Below, in pieces: positions 8,617 to 17,964 of a stretch of DNA of 64,000 nt. Origin of the DNA: Pseudalkalibacillus berkeleyi (GTDB lineage Bacteria > Bacillota > Bacilli > Bacillales > Fictibacillaceae). The DNA lies in the NCBI RefSeq assembly GCF_021608225.1, contig NZ_JAKIJS010000001.1:372001-436000 (forward strand), given 5' to 3'. The first letter of the stretch is position 1; every line of letters starts with the position of its first letter. Below the pieces are notes generated by a model. It did no database searches and was not told where the DNA came from. It saw nothing but the letters and a program-made list of their open reading frames with translations. The position numbers and the translations under genes are program-made.

Positions 8617-8648
8617 AAAACCCGCATCTTAGTAGATACGGGTTTTTT
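8617..8648. terminator. Bidirectional terminator
   Basis: AAAACCCGCATC and GATACGGGTTTTTT pair around an 8-base loop, between the converging VOC gene and the DUF3243 gene. A-run and T-run flank the stem, so it can serve both strands. Confidence 0.85.
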
Positions 8649-8650
8649 CA

Positions 8651-8953
8651 TTATTTGTTCGTCTCATCTGTAAGTTTAACTAATACGTGAGCCATGTGTT
8701 TACGCTCATCTTCATTTGCTACATTCCATAGTTCATTCAAAACTTTTTCTTCACGGTTTCTAGGCTCTTCATGTTTTGCCAAATAGTCAGCAACTCGTTT
8801 TGCGCCTTTTGTTAAACCTTCTTCGCCAAGTCCAAGCTTCTCACCTTTGTGAACCTGATCTCCTAAGTAGTCTTTGAAAGTCTGGAAATTCTCCATGATT
8901 TCATCTTTCTTTTCTTCGTTTAACTCAGCTGCGGCATTCATTGGGTCTTTCAT
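8651..8953 (-). CDS. DUF3243-family protein
   Basis: The 100-residue acidic, helical product contains the DUF3243 pattern (ENFQTFKDYLGDQV, GLGEEGLTKGAKRVADYLA, EEKVLNELWNVA). The family is widespread in Bacillaceae (for example YmfJ) and its function is unknown. The start at 8953 is selected by AGGAG about 8 bases upstream; 14 extra codons upstream lack a ribosome site. Confidence 0.85.
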   Translation of the reverse strand: MKDPMNAAAELNEEKKDEIMENFQTFKDYLGDQVHKGEKLGLGEEGLTKGAKRVADYLAKHEEPRNREEKVLNELWNVANEDERKHMAHVLVKLTDETNK

Positions 8954-9058
8954 GATATCCACTCCTTTTGCTGTGCTACTATATACATACCACAAGGAGC
9001 AGATGGTAAAACATTCCTTATCATCATACTTTTATAGGATGTTAATTTAATGGGAATC

Positions 9059-9958
9059 TTAAGCGACATTTTTAGATAAATCAGGTTGCCTGCGATCAAT
9101 TCCGTTTACAACGACAACTCCTGATATAGCAATTAAACCACCAATGAGTGATAAAGTACTTGGCCATTCCTGGAGCCAGATCCATGCTGTGAATATCGCT
9201 ACGACAGGCTCAATATACAACATGCTCGTAACAGAACTTGCTCGACCTAATGATAGGGCAGTTGCCCATGTGAGATACGCGACGGATGCTGGGAAGATGC
9301 CTGTATAAAGGGCAGAAAGATTAGCCTCCAATGTAGCATTCTGAATCGTTTCAATCAGTCCTGGCGAGAAAAACAAGAACGGAATCGTTCCTGCCCACGT
9401 AAAATAGGCGGTTAACTCCAATGGTGAATAACGAATATGTAGTGATTTTTGAAATACAAAAAACACAGATGTTGCAATTGCAGCCATTAGAACAAGGACT
9501 GCACCTATAGAAATTCTTAATGTTGCATCAGATGTTCCTAACGTGATGAGTAGTATTCCTATAAACCCAATAAACATGCCGATCCAGCCTGATTTGCCTA
9601 GTTTTTCTTTTAAGAAAGATACGGCAATAAGTGCTGTGAAAATTGGAGTAGACCCGATCAGCATACCGGCATTACCTGCTGAAATTGTCAATTCACCGAA
9701 AGTAACCCCAATGTTATAAAGGCTAATGCCAACAAACCCTAGGATAAGTATCTTGAATAAATCCTTACGGTGCGGAACCCTTATCTTAACCCTAGGAATG
9801 AGAGCGATCAAAATAAAAATAATCGAAGCAATACCATAACGCGTCAAGACTAAGTGACCAGCGGAATATCCGCCATGCAAACTTGCTCGGATTGCTGCAA
9901 ATGTTGAACCCCAAATGACAACGGTCGTAAATGCCATTAAAAACGCCTTTGTACTCAA
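9059..9958 (-). CDS. EamA/DMT-family transporter
   Basis: A 299-residue protein of ten hydrophobic helices with an internal two-fold repeat (two EamA domains), the build of drug/metabolite transporter superfamily exporters. The N-terminal motif VIWGSTFAAIRASL and the TISAGNAGMLIGSTPIFTAL segment in the first half are typical. Substrates of this branch are usually amino acids or metabolites; this one cannot be specified. It is monocistronic. Confidence 0.9.
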   Translation of the reverse strand: MSTKAFLMAFTTVVIWGSTFAAIRASLHGGYSAGHLVLTRYGIASIIFILIALIPRVKIRVPHRKDLFKILILGFVGISLYNIGVTFGELTISAGNAGMLIGSTPIFTALIAVSFLKEKLGKSGWIGMFIGFIGILLITLGTSDATLRISIGAVLVLMAAIATSVFFVFQKSLHIRYSPLELTAYFTWAGTIPFLFFSPGLIETIQNATLEANLSALYTGIFPASVAYLTWATALSLGRASSVTSMLYIEPVVAIFTAWIWLQEWPSTLSLIGGLIAISGVVVVNGIDRRQPDLSKNVA

Positions 9959-10146
9959 ACAAACACCCCCAATCGATATCTAATTCGAAATTAACACTTT
10001 AATGTAGTGGAGTAAATAATGTTTTTGAAAAATTAACCAAAAAACGTGTTTGGTAGCCGAATGACCTCCAAAGCACGTTATCAAACTTATTAATTTATAG
10101 GTTCAGGTTTATGTAAGAGGTTGCGCCTCATTCAACCTCTTGGTAA

Positions 10147-10782
10147 TTATATATCTTTTGCTATATCATTTGGTGTCTTCTTAAAACGGTGATAAGTCAT
10201 TCTTTTGGTGGGCCGTTTAAACGAAAAGAATCTTAAGAATCTATTCATATAGTAAATGGATTTGCCAGTAAAAATGATGATGTTTGTTGATTGGTAAATA
10301 GCGATCGTTTTACATATAGCTTTACCACCGACGGTAAGTGCAGCAATGATACTTGTTAGAATGACGGTTAAGAAAATAAACAAAAAGGAACCATTAGTTG
10401 TGTTTAAAATCTTTGCTGCTTGAAACACAACCGCGGTAGAGGCAGCTCCACTAACAATGCCGGCTATATCTCCAACAACGTCGTTAAAGAAACTTGAAAA
10501 AACCGGTGCATTCTTTGAAATGTAGGCAGCTTCTTTTGCGCCTTTCACTTTTTTTGAGGCCATGGCATGAAAGTGTACTTCTTTAGAGGTTGCAGCTGCT
10601 AATCCAATCGTGTCACCGATGATCCCAATTAGTATAAAAAATAATACAACAAACAAACTCAACAAGAGACTAGACCCACTACGGAACAATGTTGAAATGA
10701 TAGAAAAGATAATCGCTAAACCAAATGTCAATAAGCTGATTTTACTACTCCAAGGGATCGATTCATGTAAAAGACGAAGCAT
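10147..10782 (-). CDS. CNNM/DUF21-like membrane protein without CBS domains
   Basis: The 211-residue protein has four hydrophobic segments. Parts of it resemble the membrane domain of CNNM/CorB-type (DUF21) proteins: AAATSKEVHFHAMASKKVKGAKEA after the second helix, then FSSFFNDVVGDIAGIVSGAAS, and ALTVGGKAICKTIA in the place of the GEIxPKxxA segment. The CBS and C-terminal domains of full-length CorB are absent and there is no adjacent gene for them. The similarity was read by eye. Function may relate to divalent-cation homeostasis, but this is inference. Confidence 0.55.
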   Translation of the reverse strand: MLRLLHESIPWSSKISLLTFGLAIIFSIISTLFRSGSSLLLSLFVVLFFILIGIIGDTIGLAAATSKEVHFHAMASKKVKGAKEAAYISKNAPVFSSFFNDVVGDIAGIVSGAASTAVVFQAAKILNTTNGSFLFIFLTVILTSIIAALTVGGKAICKTIAIYQSTNIIIFTGKSIYYMNRFLRFFSFKRPTKRMTYHRFKKTPNDIAKDI

Positions 10783-10999
10783 ATCTTACCTCCTTTTTGC
10801 CATGCGCTTATTTATTAGCCGGTAGCATTATTTTTGCTCATGGGAAACTTTCTTCAAATTGTAACTTATGACCTCACTTATGTAAACGATTTTCCGTACG
10901 GTAGGTTATTAATGGAAAATTTGAAAATTAAGTAAACGAAAAGGAGAGGTTTGCCGATATATAGGATAGATGGACTATATTTGATATGAGGTGAACGTG

Positions 11000-12469
11000 T
11001 TGGAACAGAATTCTTTGCAGCTTGAAGGGTTAATGCAAAAGAACAGAATCATGTTAATCGTTGCTGGTGTATGTACCGTATTAGCAACCGGAATTGATAT
11101 TAGTTTAGGCGCACCACTTTTGAACATCTTGATTATATTGTTTGGCGGTTTAATTTTAACTAGTGTACTTGCCTTTTCTTATTTTAAGAAGAAGTTTATT
11201 AGAGCAACGCCCTACATATCAGTAATCGGATTGAGTGCTATACTTGCTACAATCATGCACACATCACCTTCCGACCAGAACGCGTTTCTTGTTTATTTTC
11301 TATTAGCTTGTTCAATATTGTATCTAGATAAGAAAGTGTATTTTGTCGGCACAGCAATTGCGGTTGGTCTAGTAGTTTCCTACTATTTGATGTATGGTTC
11401 GACTTTAGAGACAAACCTAGGTAAAACGATGCTAATCATGACGCTTGTGCTTGTCGTATTCTATCTACAGCTTGCAATTGCAAAAAAACTTAACGATAAA
11501 ATGGAGAAACTCCAAAGTGAAGTGGAAACACGATTCCAGCGTGAAAAAGAAGTAAGACAACGTTTAGATCGTGAAACGAAAGAGATAGCTGTAGACCTTC
11601 AAGATGTAACGAAGACGAGTGAATATAACCAACAATCGTTCATTCAGATGAATACCGCTATTCAAGAGATCGCTTCTGGCACACAATCTCAAAGTGAGAC
11701 AGTTAGTACAATTATGAACTCTATTGAAAGCACGAGTGAACTCGTTACGCGTATGCTCGAAAGTGCGGAAGTTATTTTAGAAAAGACTGAAAAAACGGGT
11801 GACAGCTCAAAGCAAGGAACCGCTCGAATAGAGCAGCTACATAAACAAATTAATGAATTCAAAGTCCTCGTATCAACAATGGCAGAAGATATGAACATTT
11901 TGTCAAAGCATGTTGGAGACTCAGTTACATCGCTTAACTCTATTCAAGAGATTACATCTCAAACGAACCTGCTTGCACTGAATGCATCTATTGAAGCAGC
12001 AAGAGCAGGGGAAGCAGGAAAAGGATTTGCCGTCGTTGCTGATGAAATCCGTAAACTAGCGGATGTTACTGAAAGAACAGCCCATGATATCTCTAAGAAC
12101 CTGACTGAGATTCAGCAAAGTAACGGACGTACACAAAAGCAAATGAAGAGCATTGCAAATGAAATGGAAGAAAACATCCGAGAAACAGAACAAACGAAAG
12201 TAATCTTTGAAGACATCAATGGATCTGTACAAATGCTGAATAAAGAAATGAATGAATTCCAATCTCTTGCAACTCATGTGAGTAAAGATACGAGAGATGT
12301 TGAAAGCTCAGTAAATGACTTTGCTGCTGTGATTGAAGAGTCTACTGCTACGACAGAAGAGATTTCGGCTTCAATTCAACAACAAACTTCTCAGAATGAA
12401 ATGATCGTTCAGCAAATTGAGCAAATTAACAATAAAGTCTCAAGCCTCGTTGAGAAAGAAAATAGATAA
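11000..12469 (+). CDS. Methyl-accepting chemotaxis protein
   Basis: About 490 residues: five to six N-terminal hydrophobic segments (residues 15-160), which may sense signals within the membrane, and a long cytoplasmic coiled coil. The coiled coil contains the invariant hairpin tip ([21 protein letters not shown]), which contacts CheA and CheW. There is no periplasmic Cache domain and no obvious HAMP. GAGGTGA at 10988-10994 gives ideal 8-base spacing to TTG 11000; GTG codons at 10991 and 10997 are alternatives. No other chemotaxis genes are nearby. Confidence 0.9.
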   Translation: MEQNSLQLEGLMQKNRIMLIVAGVCTVLATGIDISLGAPLLNILIILFGGLILTSVLAFSYFKKKFIRATPYISVIGLSAILATIMHTSPSDQNAFLVYFLLACSILYLDKKVYFVGTAIAVGLVVSYYLMYGSTLETNLGKTMLIMTLVLVVFYLQLAIAKKLNDKMEKLQSEVETRFQREKEVRQRLDRETKEIAVDLQDVTKTSEYNQQSFIQMNTAIQEIASGTQSQSETVSTIMNSIESTSELVTRMLESAEVILEKTEKTGDSSKQGTARIEQLHKQINEFKVLVSTMAEDMNILSKHVGDSVTSLNSIQEITSQTNLLALNASIEAARAGEAGKGFAVVADEIRKLADVTERTAHDISKNLTEIQQSNGRTQKQMKSIANEMEENIRETEQTKVIFEDINGSVQMLNKEMNEFQSLATHVSKDTRDVESSVNDFAAVIEESTATTEEISASIQQQTSQNEMIVQQIEQINNKVSSLVEKENR

Positions 12470-12478
12470 ACTACTAGG

Positions 12479-12515
12479 AGAGCACACCTTAAATAAAGGG
12501 AAAGTGCTCTTTATT
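12479..12515 (+). terminator. Terminator after the chemoreceptor gene
   Basis: AGAGCAC and GTGCTCT pair, followed by TTATTTAT, 10 bases after the chemoreceptor stop. Confidence 0.65.
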
Positions 12516-12589
12516 TATGAATGTGGGAAGGAATTGAGAAGGGGTTAAGGGAAGTTTCCTAGAGATATTAGTAGAAAGGATGTACCGAT

Positions 12590-13369
12590 ATGACAGTCAT
12601 TAATCAAAATCGTAAGGCATGGAACAAAAAAGTGGAAGACGGGGTTGTGTATACAAAGGCAGTTAGTAAAGAGTTGATTGATAGGTGTAAAACTGGAGAA
12701 TGGGAGATAGGTGTAACGGCTGGGAAACCTGTCCCAAGAAATTGGTTTCCTGAATCTCTTGAAGGAATGAAAGTCCTTTGCCTTGCTTCGGGCGGTGGTC
12801 AACAAGGACCGGTATTAGCAGCTGCTGGTGCAGACGTTACTGTTGTTGATCTCTCAGAAAAACAACTTGAACAAGATGAACAAGTTGCAATGAGGAATGG
12901 TTTACAGTTAAAAACCATACAAGGTGACATGACGGACCTTCAATTCTTTGAGGATGAGCAATTCGATTTCATCGTACATCCCGTATCGAATCTGTTTGTT
13001 GAAGATATTAAGCCTGTTTGGAATGAAGCTGCAAGAGTACTCAAAGATAGAGGTGTATTGATTTCAGGTTTTACAAATCCGTTACTGTACATTTTTGATG
13101 ATGAAGAAGAGCAGAAAGGAAATCTCGAAGTGAGGCATTCAATCCCGACTTCGACAATCGCAAACTTTACTGAAAAAGAGCTAGAAGAATATTATAAAGG
13201 CGATGTCACCGTTGAGTTTGCCCATACCCTTGAGGACCAAATCCAAGGACAAATTGATGCCGGGTTTGTAATTGCTGGGTTTTATGAAGATGATTTCGGA
13301 GGAAACCGAATTCTCGATGAGTATATCAAATGCTTCATGGGAACAAGAGCAGTGAAACTGAGTTTGTAA
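12590..13369 (+). CDS. Class I SAM-dependent methyltransferase
   Basis: The 259-residue product has the Rossmann-type SAM site: motif I LCLASGGGQQG (about residues 63-73), the acidic ribose ligand in VTVVDLSEKQL, GDMTDL, and a post-motif stretch EQFDFIVHPVSNLF. Substrate is unknown; related small methyltransferases act on small metabolites or ribosomal substrates. It is followed 15 bases later by an APH-like kinase gene, and the two probably form an operon. Confidence 0.85.
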   Translation: MTVINQNRKAWNKKVEDGVVYTKAVSKELIDRCKTGEWEIGVTAGKPVPRNWFPESLEGMKVLCLASGGGQQGPVLAAAGADVTVVDLSEKQLEQDEQVAMRNGLQLKTIQGDMTDLQFFEDEQFDFIVHPVSNLFVEDIKPVWNEAARVLKDRGVLISGFTNPLLYIFDDEEEQKGNLEVRHSIPTSTIANFTEKELEEYYKGDVTVEFAHTLEDQIQGQIDAGFVIAGFYEDDFGGNRILDEYIKCFMGTRAVKLSL

Positions 13370-13384
13370 AAGGAGTAGCATGAC

Positions 13385-14320
13385 ATGGATTGGCAAGAAA
13401 ATTTTAAGAAAAATATTCACTTATACTTTGGAGAGGTTGGGGACGCTTGGTTAGAAAACCTACCCAAACTCATCAAATATTGTGAAGTGAAGTGGTCACT
13501 CGCTATGAATGAACCTTATTCTCTTTCCATTAACTATGTAGCACCTGCTGAAATGGAAGATGGTCGGGATGTTGTAATCAAGATTTGTATACCGGGTAAT
13601 GATTTTCTTGATGAGGTAGAAGCGTTGAAGTTGTTCAGAGATAAGGGAATGGTTAAACTCATTGACTATGATATTAATAATGGGATTTTGATTCTTGAAA
13701 AACTCTTACCAGGATTTACATTGGCCAAAGTAGAGGACCAGGATGAAGCATGTGGGATTGCAGCCCGAGAAATGAAAAAACTGATCACGCCTGCACCAAA
13801 GGATTCAAGGTTACCTACAACTAAAGCACGTGAACAAAACCTCAGAAAGCAGGTAGACGATCATCCTTATGGGGTTGGGCAAATTGACCGAGCTACAATG
13901 GATCGGGCGTTACGAATATTTACATACTTAAACGATACGATTGAACACAAATATCTTCTACATGGGGATTTCCACCATTACAATATTTTGTCATCTGGAG
14001 TGGAAGAGTGGACAGTGATTGATCCAAAAGGGTTAATCGGAGAAATAGAGTATGATCTTATCCAATTCATGCTAAATAAGTTGCCTGAAGAAGATGCATA
14101 TAAAGTGATTAAACGTAGGTGTGACATATTTACAGAAGAGCTGAACTTAAACAAGGAGCGGCTCCTATTATGGGGATACTGTCACACGGTGCTTGCTACC
14201 GTTTGGTCAGTCGATATGAAAGATGGTAGTTATAATAAAAGCTTCTTGAAGGGCATTAGAATTTTTGAAAATTTGTACGAAAGTGAGTTCGGAAAAAAAC
14301 AAGACCCCACCAGTAGGTAG
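13385..14320 (+). CDS. APH(6)/hydroxyurea-kinase-like phosphotransferase
   Basis: The 311-residue protein has the catalytic loop LHGDFHHYNIL (about residues 196-206) and the metal-binding segment VIDPKGLIGEIEYDL. In both, the wording is that of the aminoglycoside 6-phosphotransferase family (PF04655). Members phosphorylate streptomycin or hydroxyurea, but many chromosomal homologues have other small-molecule substrates, so resistance should not be assumed. It lies downstream of the methyltransferase gene, and its 3' end lies in the following terminator stem. Confidence 0.8.
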   Translation: MDWQENFKKNIHLYFGEVGDAWLENLPKLIKYCEVKWSLAMNEPYSLSINYVAPAEMEDGRDVVIKICIPGNDFLDEVEALKLFRDKGMVKLIDYDINNGILILEKLLPGFTLAKVEDQDEACGIAAREMKKLITPAPKDSRLPTTKAREQNLRKQVDDHPYGVGQIDRATMDRALRIFTYLNDTIEHKYLLHGDFHHYNILSSGVEEWTVIDPKGLIGEIEYDLIQFMLNKLPEEDAYKVIKRRCDIFTEELNLNKERLLLWGYCHTVLATVWSVDMKDGSYNKSFLKGIRIFENLYESEFGKKQDPTSR

Positions 14321-14331
14321 GGTCTTGTTTC
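14298..14331. terminator. Terminator overlapping the kinase 3' end
   Basis: AAACAAGACCC and GGGTCTTGTTT form an 11-bp stem. The stop codon of the kinase lies inside it. It separates the plus-strand kinase from the minus-strand FbpB-like gene and can act in both directions. Confidence 0.8.
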
Positions 14332-14341
14332 TTGTAATCTA

Positions 14342-14470
14342 TTATGATGACTTATCGAGTTGCTTTTTCTCGATCTTCTTTTCGATCTTTTCCATTTCTT
14401 TCGGATCGTTAATTAACTTATCCCGATTTTGGATGAATAGTTCTTCGAATGAAGTTTTCCTCTTTCCCAT
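14342..14470 (-). CDS. FbpB-family small basic protein, 42 aa
   Basis: A 42-residue protein rich in Lys and Glu with the pattern GKRKTSFEELFIQNRDKLI. It matches the short FbpB family of Bacilli (Fur-regulated basic proteins thought to help the FsrA small RNA spare iron). AAGGAG lies 9 bases before the ATG. I could not find a clear Fur box upstream, so iron control here is not shown. Confidence 0.65.
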   Translation of the reverse strand: MGKRKTSFEELFIQNRDKLINDPKEMEKIEKKIEKKQLDKSS

Positions 14471-14886
14471 AGATATCAACTCCTTCGATACTATATTACC
14501 ACTTTATACTATTTTATAATCGTTAAAATTATTACAAAAATGTGAAAATTCTATACAAATAGATATATTAGACGACTAAAGGCGATAGAGATGTGAGGTT
14601 GAGGTATTTTACGATAATATAATTTCTGGTGAAAAATAAATATTGATATTTTTGGGTTATGTGGTTAAGTGTTCCATTTTACTAGGAAGTAGTATAGATA
14701 AGGAGTACTATTCAGAGTATCTTTTCGTACTATCGAGGTCTCATATAAAATCTGCTTATATTCTCTGAAAATAGTAAAATATCAGTAACTATCGTGAATT
14801 TGAAAGGATTTTGTAGAAGATTGAAGAATCCTCTGCACAGCCCGAAAAAATAAGCTATACCGGGACTAATTCAGAGGAGTGATTGG
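14471..14886. other. AT-rich intergenic region upstream of the subtilisin gene
   Basis: About 415 bases without a supported gene. It must hold the divergent promoters of the FbpB-like and subtilisin genes. No clear consensus promoter, riboswitch or repeat is visible. Confidence 0.5.
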
Positions 14887-16062
14887 ATGTTGAAACGATT
14901 TGCAGCACTTGCTGCATCTGCAACACTACTTATGTCAGGAGCATTACCCGCATCTGCGGCATCTGTTGGGGAGGAGCGTTCACCACTAAAAGCACCTTTA
15001 GAACAAATAGCTTCACAAGAATTAATCGTACACTTTAACGATACGGTTTCTTCTACATATGCTGAAGAGGTTGTTGAAAATTTTGGCGCTGAGGTCATTG
15101 AAAAGACAGATGACTTTTTCGTAGTGAAAGTGGACGGCTCAGTTACAAATGCTATTAGCGGACTTGAGGCAATTGACGCTGTCGAATATGCGGAGCAAAA
15201 TGCAACCTACCATGCTAGTTATACGCCAAATGATCCATTCTATGAGTCAGAACAATACGCACCACAAAAGGTAGAAGCCGATCAAGCTTGGGATGTCACC
15301 CAAAGTGCATCTTCCATCAAAATTGCGGTCATCGATACAGGAGTGGATTACAATCACCCTGACTTAGCAGGAAAAGTCATTAAAGGATATGACTTTGTCC
15401 AAGATGACAACGATCCAATGGATGAGCATTACCACGGGACACATGTTTCTGGAATCGCAGCAGCGAACACGAATAATGGAGAGGGAATAGCAGGTCTGGC
15501 ACCTAATGCATCTATCCTAGCCGTTCGAGTTCTTGATGCTGAAGGAAGCGGTACTTTGGATGATGTCGCACAAGGAATTCGTTATGCAGCTGACCAAGGT
15601 GCACAAGTCATTAACTTGAGCTTAGGTGGATTGCTTGGCACACAAACGTTAAAAGATGCAGTCGATTATGCATGGAATAAAGGATCTGTCGTAGTTGCAG
15701 CAGCAGGAAATGAAAGCTCTGCGAAACCAAGCTATCCAGCCTATTACTCTAATGCAATCGCAGTAGCAGCAACGGATCAAAACGACAATCTTGCTTACTA
15801 TTCTAACTACGGTACATGGGTTGATATCGCAGCGCCTGGTTCAAGCGTTTACTCAACTATGCCAGGCAACACATATGACAATCTTTCTGGGACATCAATG
15901 GCATCACCAGTTGTTGCTGGGGTAGCCGGATTGTTAGCGTCACAAGGGCGAACAGCTTCAGAAATTCGCACTGCACTTGAAGATACAGCTGACAACATAA
16001 CCGGAACAGGTGTCTTATTCCAAAACGGACGTGTAAATGCAGCAAACGCAGTGAATCATTAA
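14887..16062 (+). CDS. Secreted subtilisin-family serine protease (S8)
   Basis: A 391-residue preproprotease. Residues 1-25 are a Sec signal peptide (PASAA), about 44-110 an I9-type inhibitory propeptide, and the rest the mature domain. The catalytic triad is Asp150 (VIDTGVD), His183 (HGTHVSG) and Ser337 (GTSMASP), with oxyanion Asn275 (AAAGN). The mature part is the size of secreted alkaline proteases and thermitases. An AGAGGAGTG ribosome site precedes the ATG. It is monocistronic, followed by a terminator. A second, much larger S8 protease is at 56828. Confidence 0.95.
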   Translation: MLKRFAALAASATLLMSGALPASAASVGEERSPLKAPLEQIASQELIVHFNDTVSSTYAEEVVENFGAEVIEKTDDFFVVKVDGSVTNAISGLEAIDAVEYAEQNATYHASYTPNDPFYESEQYAPQKVEADQAWDVTQSASSIKIAVIDTGVDYNHPDLAGKVIKGYDFVQDDNDPMDEHYHGTHVSGIAAANTNNGEGIAGLAPNASILAVRVLDAEGSGTLDDVAQGIRYAADQGAQVINLSLGGLLGTQTLKDAVDYAWNKGSVVVAAAGNESSAKPSYPAYYSNAIAVAATDQNDNLAYYSNYGTWVDIAAPGSSVYSTMPGNTYDNLSGTSMASPVVAGVAGLLASQGRTASEIRTALEDTADNITGTGVLFQNGRVNAANAVNH

Positions 16063-16089
16063 TCAGATTTAATTCATTTTGAGTGAATA

Positions 16090-16131
16090 GAGAGATTCAA
16101 AGGCCATATTCAGGCTTTTGGATCTCTTTTT
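16090..16131 (+). terminator. Terminator of the subtilisin gene
   Basis: AGAGATTCAAAGGCC and GGCTTTTGGATCTCT pair around a short loop and are followed by TTTTTT. Confidence 0.8.
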
Positions 16132-16144
16132 TATGCTATTCGAT

Positions 16145-16246
16145 GATTAATCTCGACATTTCCCGGATTAATCTCGACATTTCCCGGATTAATCTCGACA
16201 TTTCCCGGATTAATCTCGACATTTCCCGGATTAATCTCGACATTTC
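16145..16246. repeat. 21-bp direct tandem repeat, about 5 units
   Basis: Four exact copies of a 21-bp unit beginning GATTAATCTCGACATTT start at 16145, 16166, 16187 and 16208. An 18-bp fifth copy starts at 16229, and a diverged trace (GATCATTAAGACATTTCAG) follows near 16251. The block lies between the subtilisin terminator and the next promoter, so it is outside coding sequence. Exact copies suggest recent expansion. Confidence 0.95.
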
Positions 16247-16350
16247 AGAAGATCATTAAGACATTTCAGTAATATAGTCAATGCTGATTTAGAAACCTCT
16301 TGCTCACTCATCCGTATGTAAGGTAGATAACTTAAAGAGGAGCGGTACTA

Positions 16351-17619
16351 ATGAAAAAGTACATGATCGGGCTCATAGTAGTTATAATAGCGATTATGAC
16401 AGGGTGCAATAAAGAAGAGAGTGGAACGGAAATGCTTATTGGAACATGGAATGGTGCGATTCAGGTGCCTAGTCAACCGCTTGATATTATTTTGAATTTT
16501 AATAGTAATGATGATTTAACTGGAACGATTAGCATTCCCGTGCAAAATGTTGATGAATTTGAGTTGACGCAAATTAATCTGAAAGAGGATACGGTCACTT
16601 TCAAAATGCCGTTATCCGGACAAAACATCTATTTTAAAGGAAAGTTAGATGATGATAAGATCTCAGGAACGTTTACCCAACAAGGAAAATCGTTTCCATT
16701 TGAAGTTGTAAGAGGAGAACCGAAAACGGATCAATCAGAAGAGGAGGAAAATTTCTTAACCATAGAGTCTCCAACAGGTAAGCTTTATGGTTCACTGCTG
16801 ACATCTGAAAAGAGTGGTCCAACGCCAATTGCTATTATCATTCCAGGGTCTGGTCCGACGGATCGCAATGGAAATTCACCTTTACTTCCTGGAAAGAATA
16901 ATAGCTTGAAGCTTTTAGCAGAAGGACTTTCAGAACAAGGCATCGCGAGTCTCAGATATGACAAGCGAGGGGCTGGGAAAAATGCGCAAGCTATTACGAA
17001 AGAAGAAGATTTACGATTTGAAACGTTCGTTGATGACGCAAAACAATGGATAAATAAACTTGAAGAAGATGAACGATTTTCAGATATATATGTCATTGGG
17101 CATAGCCAAGGATCGCTCGTAGGTATGTTGGCTGCACAAGATTCATCAGCTGACGCTTTCATTTCCATTGCAGGGGCAGGTCGTTCGATTGACCAAGTAT
17201 TAGCTGAACAGCTCGCGACATTACCTGAAGAACTCCTCAAGGAAAGCGAACAAATTCTTGCTTCGTTAAAACGTGGAAAAACCGTAAACGAGGTCGATAC
17301 TCAGTTAATGAATGTGTTCAAACCAAGGATTCAGCCGTTTCTTATTTCTTGGATGAAGTATGATCCAACAAAAGAAATCGAGAAACTGAGTATCCCGACA
17401 ATGATCATTAATGGTAAAAACGACATCCAAGTGCCGGCAATGGACGCCGAGCTACTCGCTAAGGCGAAACCAAAAGCGGAACTCCTGCTTATTGACCAAA
17501 TGAACCATGTGCTAAAAGAAGCACCAGCCGTTCGAGAAAAAAATCTCGCAACCTACTCGGATCCAACACTTCCGTTAGCAGAAGGACTGCTTTCAGGTAT
17601 AAAGAAATTTTTGAAGTAA
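16351..17619 (+). CDS. Lipoprotein alpha/beta hydrolase
   Basis: Residues 1-19 form a lipoprotein signal (IMTGC). The next 110 residues are a beta-rich domain (WNGAIQVPSQPLDIILNF...) of the kind often attached to extracellular esterases. From about residue 130 an alpha/beta hydrolase follows, with oxyanion-region IIPGSGPTDRNG, nucleophile elbow GHSQGS and a late Asp/His pair (GKNDIQVP, NHVLKE). It should act at the outer membrane face on an ester or peptide-like substrate. AGAGGAG precedes the ATG. Confidence 0.88.
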   Translation: MKKYMIGLIVVIIAIMTGCNKEESGTEMLIGTWNGAIQVPSQPLDIILNFNSNDDLTGTISIPVQNVDEFELTQINLKEDTVTFKMPLSGQNIYFKGKLDDDKISGTFTQQGKSFPFEVVRGEPKTDQSEEEENFLTIESPTGKLYGSLLTSEKSGPTPIAIIIPGSGPTDRNGNSPLLPGKNNSLKLLAEGLSEQGIASLRYDKRGAGKNAQAITKEEDLRFETFVDDAKQWINKLEEDERFSDIYVIGHSQGSLVGMLAAQDSSADAFISIAGAGRSIDQVLAEQLATLPEELLKESEQILASLKRGKTVNEVDTQLMNVFKPRIQPFLISWMKYDPTKEIEKLSIPTMIINGKNDIQVPAMDAELLAKAKPKAELLLIDQMNHVLKEAPAVREKNLATYSDPTLPLAEGLLSGIKKFLK

Positions 17620-17632
17620 AGGACTGATTCCT

Positions 17633-17902
17633 ATCACACATCATCATTTAGCATCTCCTTTACTTCTTTTGACAACGTTATTCTCAATAGGGATAGGGTT
17701 GGCGATTACTGTTCATTATGCATTTGGGGTGCTTTCAATTGTAAGTAGTTTTTTCCTAGGACTTGCACCAGTTTTATCGAAAAACATTGAATTGAACCAA
17801 CAAGGGAAGAAACTACTTTTAGGAGCAACAATCTTTCTTGTAATATTGATGACATCAGGCTTTTTGTTAACTGCTCACTTTTTACCAAAATTATTAATTT
17901 AA
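17633..17902 (+). CDS. Small two-TM membrane protein, probable ATC start
   Basis: An open frame encodes two hydrophobic helices with a short polar link, and starts 13 bases after the preceding stop. AAAGGA (17618-17623) is 9 bases from an ATC at 17633. The first conventional start, TTG 17669, lies far from any ribosome site. The ATC-initiated product would be about 89 residues, beginning with THHHLASPLL. No family is recognised. It may be cotranscribed with the lipoprotein hydrolase gene. Confidence 0.5.
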   Translation: MTHHHLASPLLLLTTLFSIGIGLAITVHYAFGVLSIVSSFFLGLAPVLSKNIELNQQGKKLLLGATIFLVILMTSGFLLTAHFLPKLLI

Positions 17903-17964
17903 TGTATTGTTTTGACTTTCATTAAAGAATCCAGCAAAATATAGGGACGAAGAGGTGAGACGTG

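Noticed and set aside
10113-10141. Perfect 9-bp hairpin AAGAGGTTG/CAACCTCTT downstream of the CNNM-like gene
   Set aside because: The stem is good but no T-run follows on the minus strand, so it was not called a terminator.
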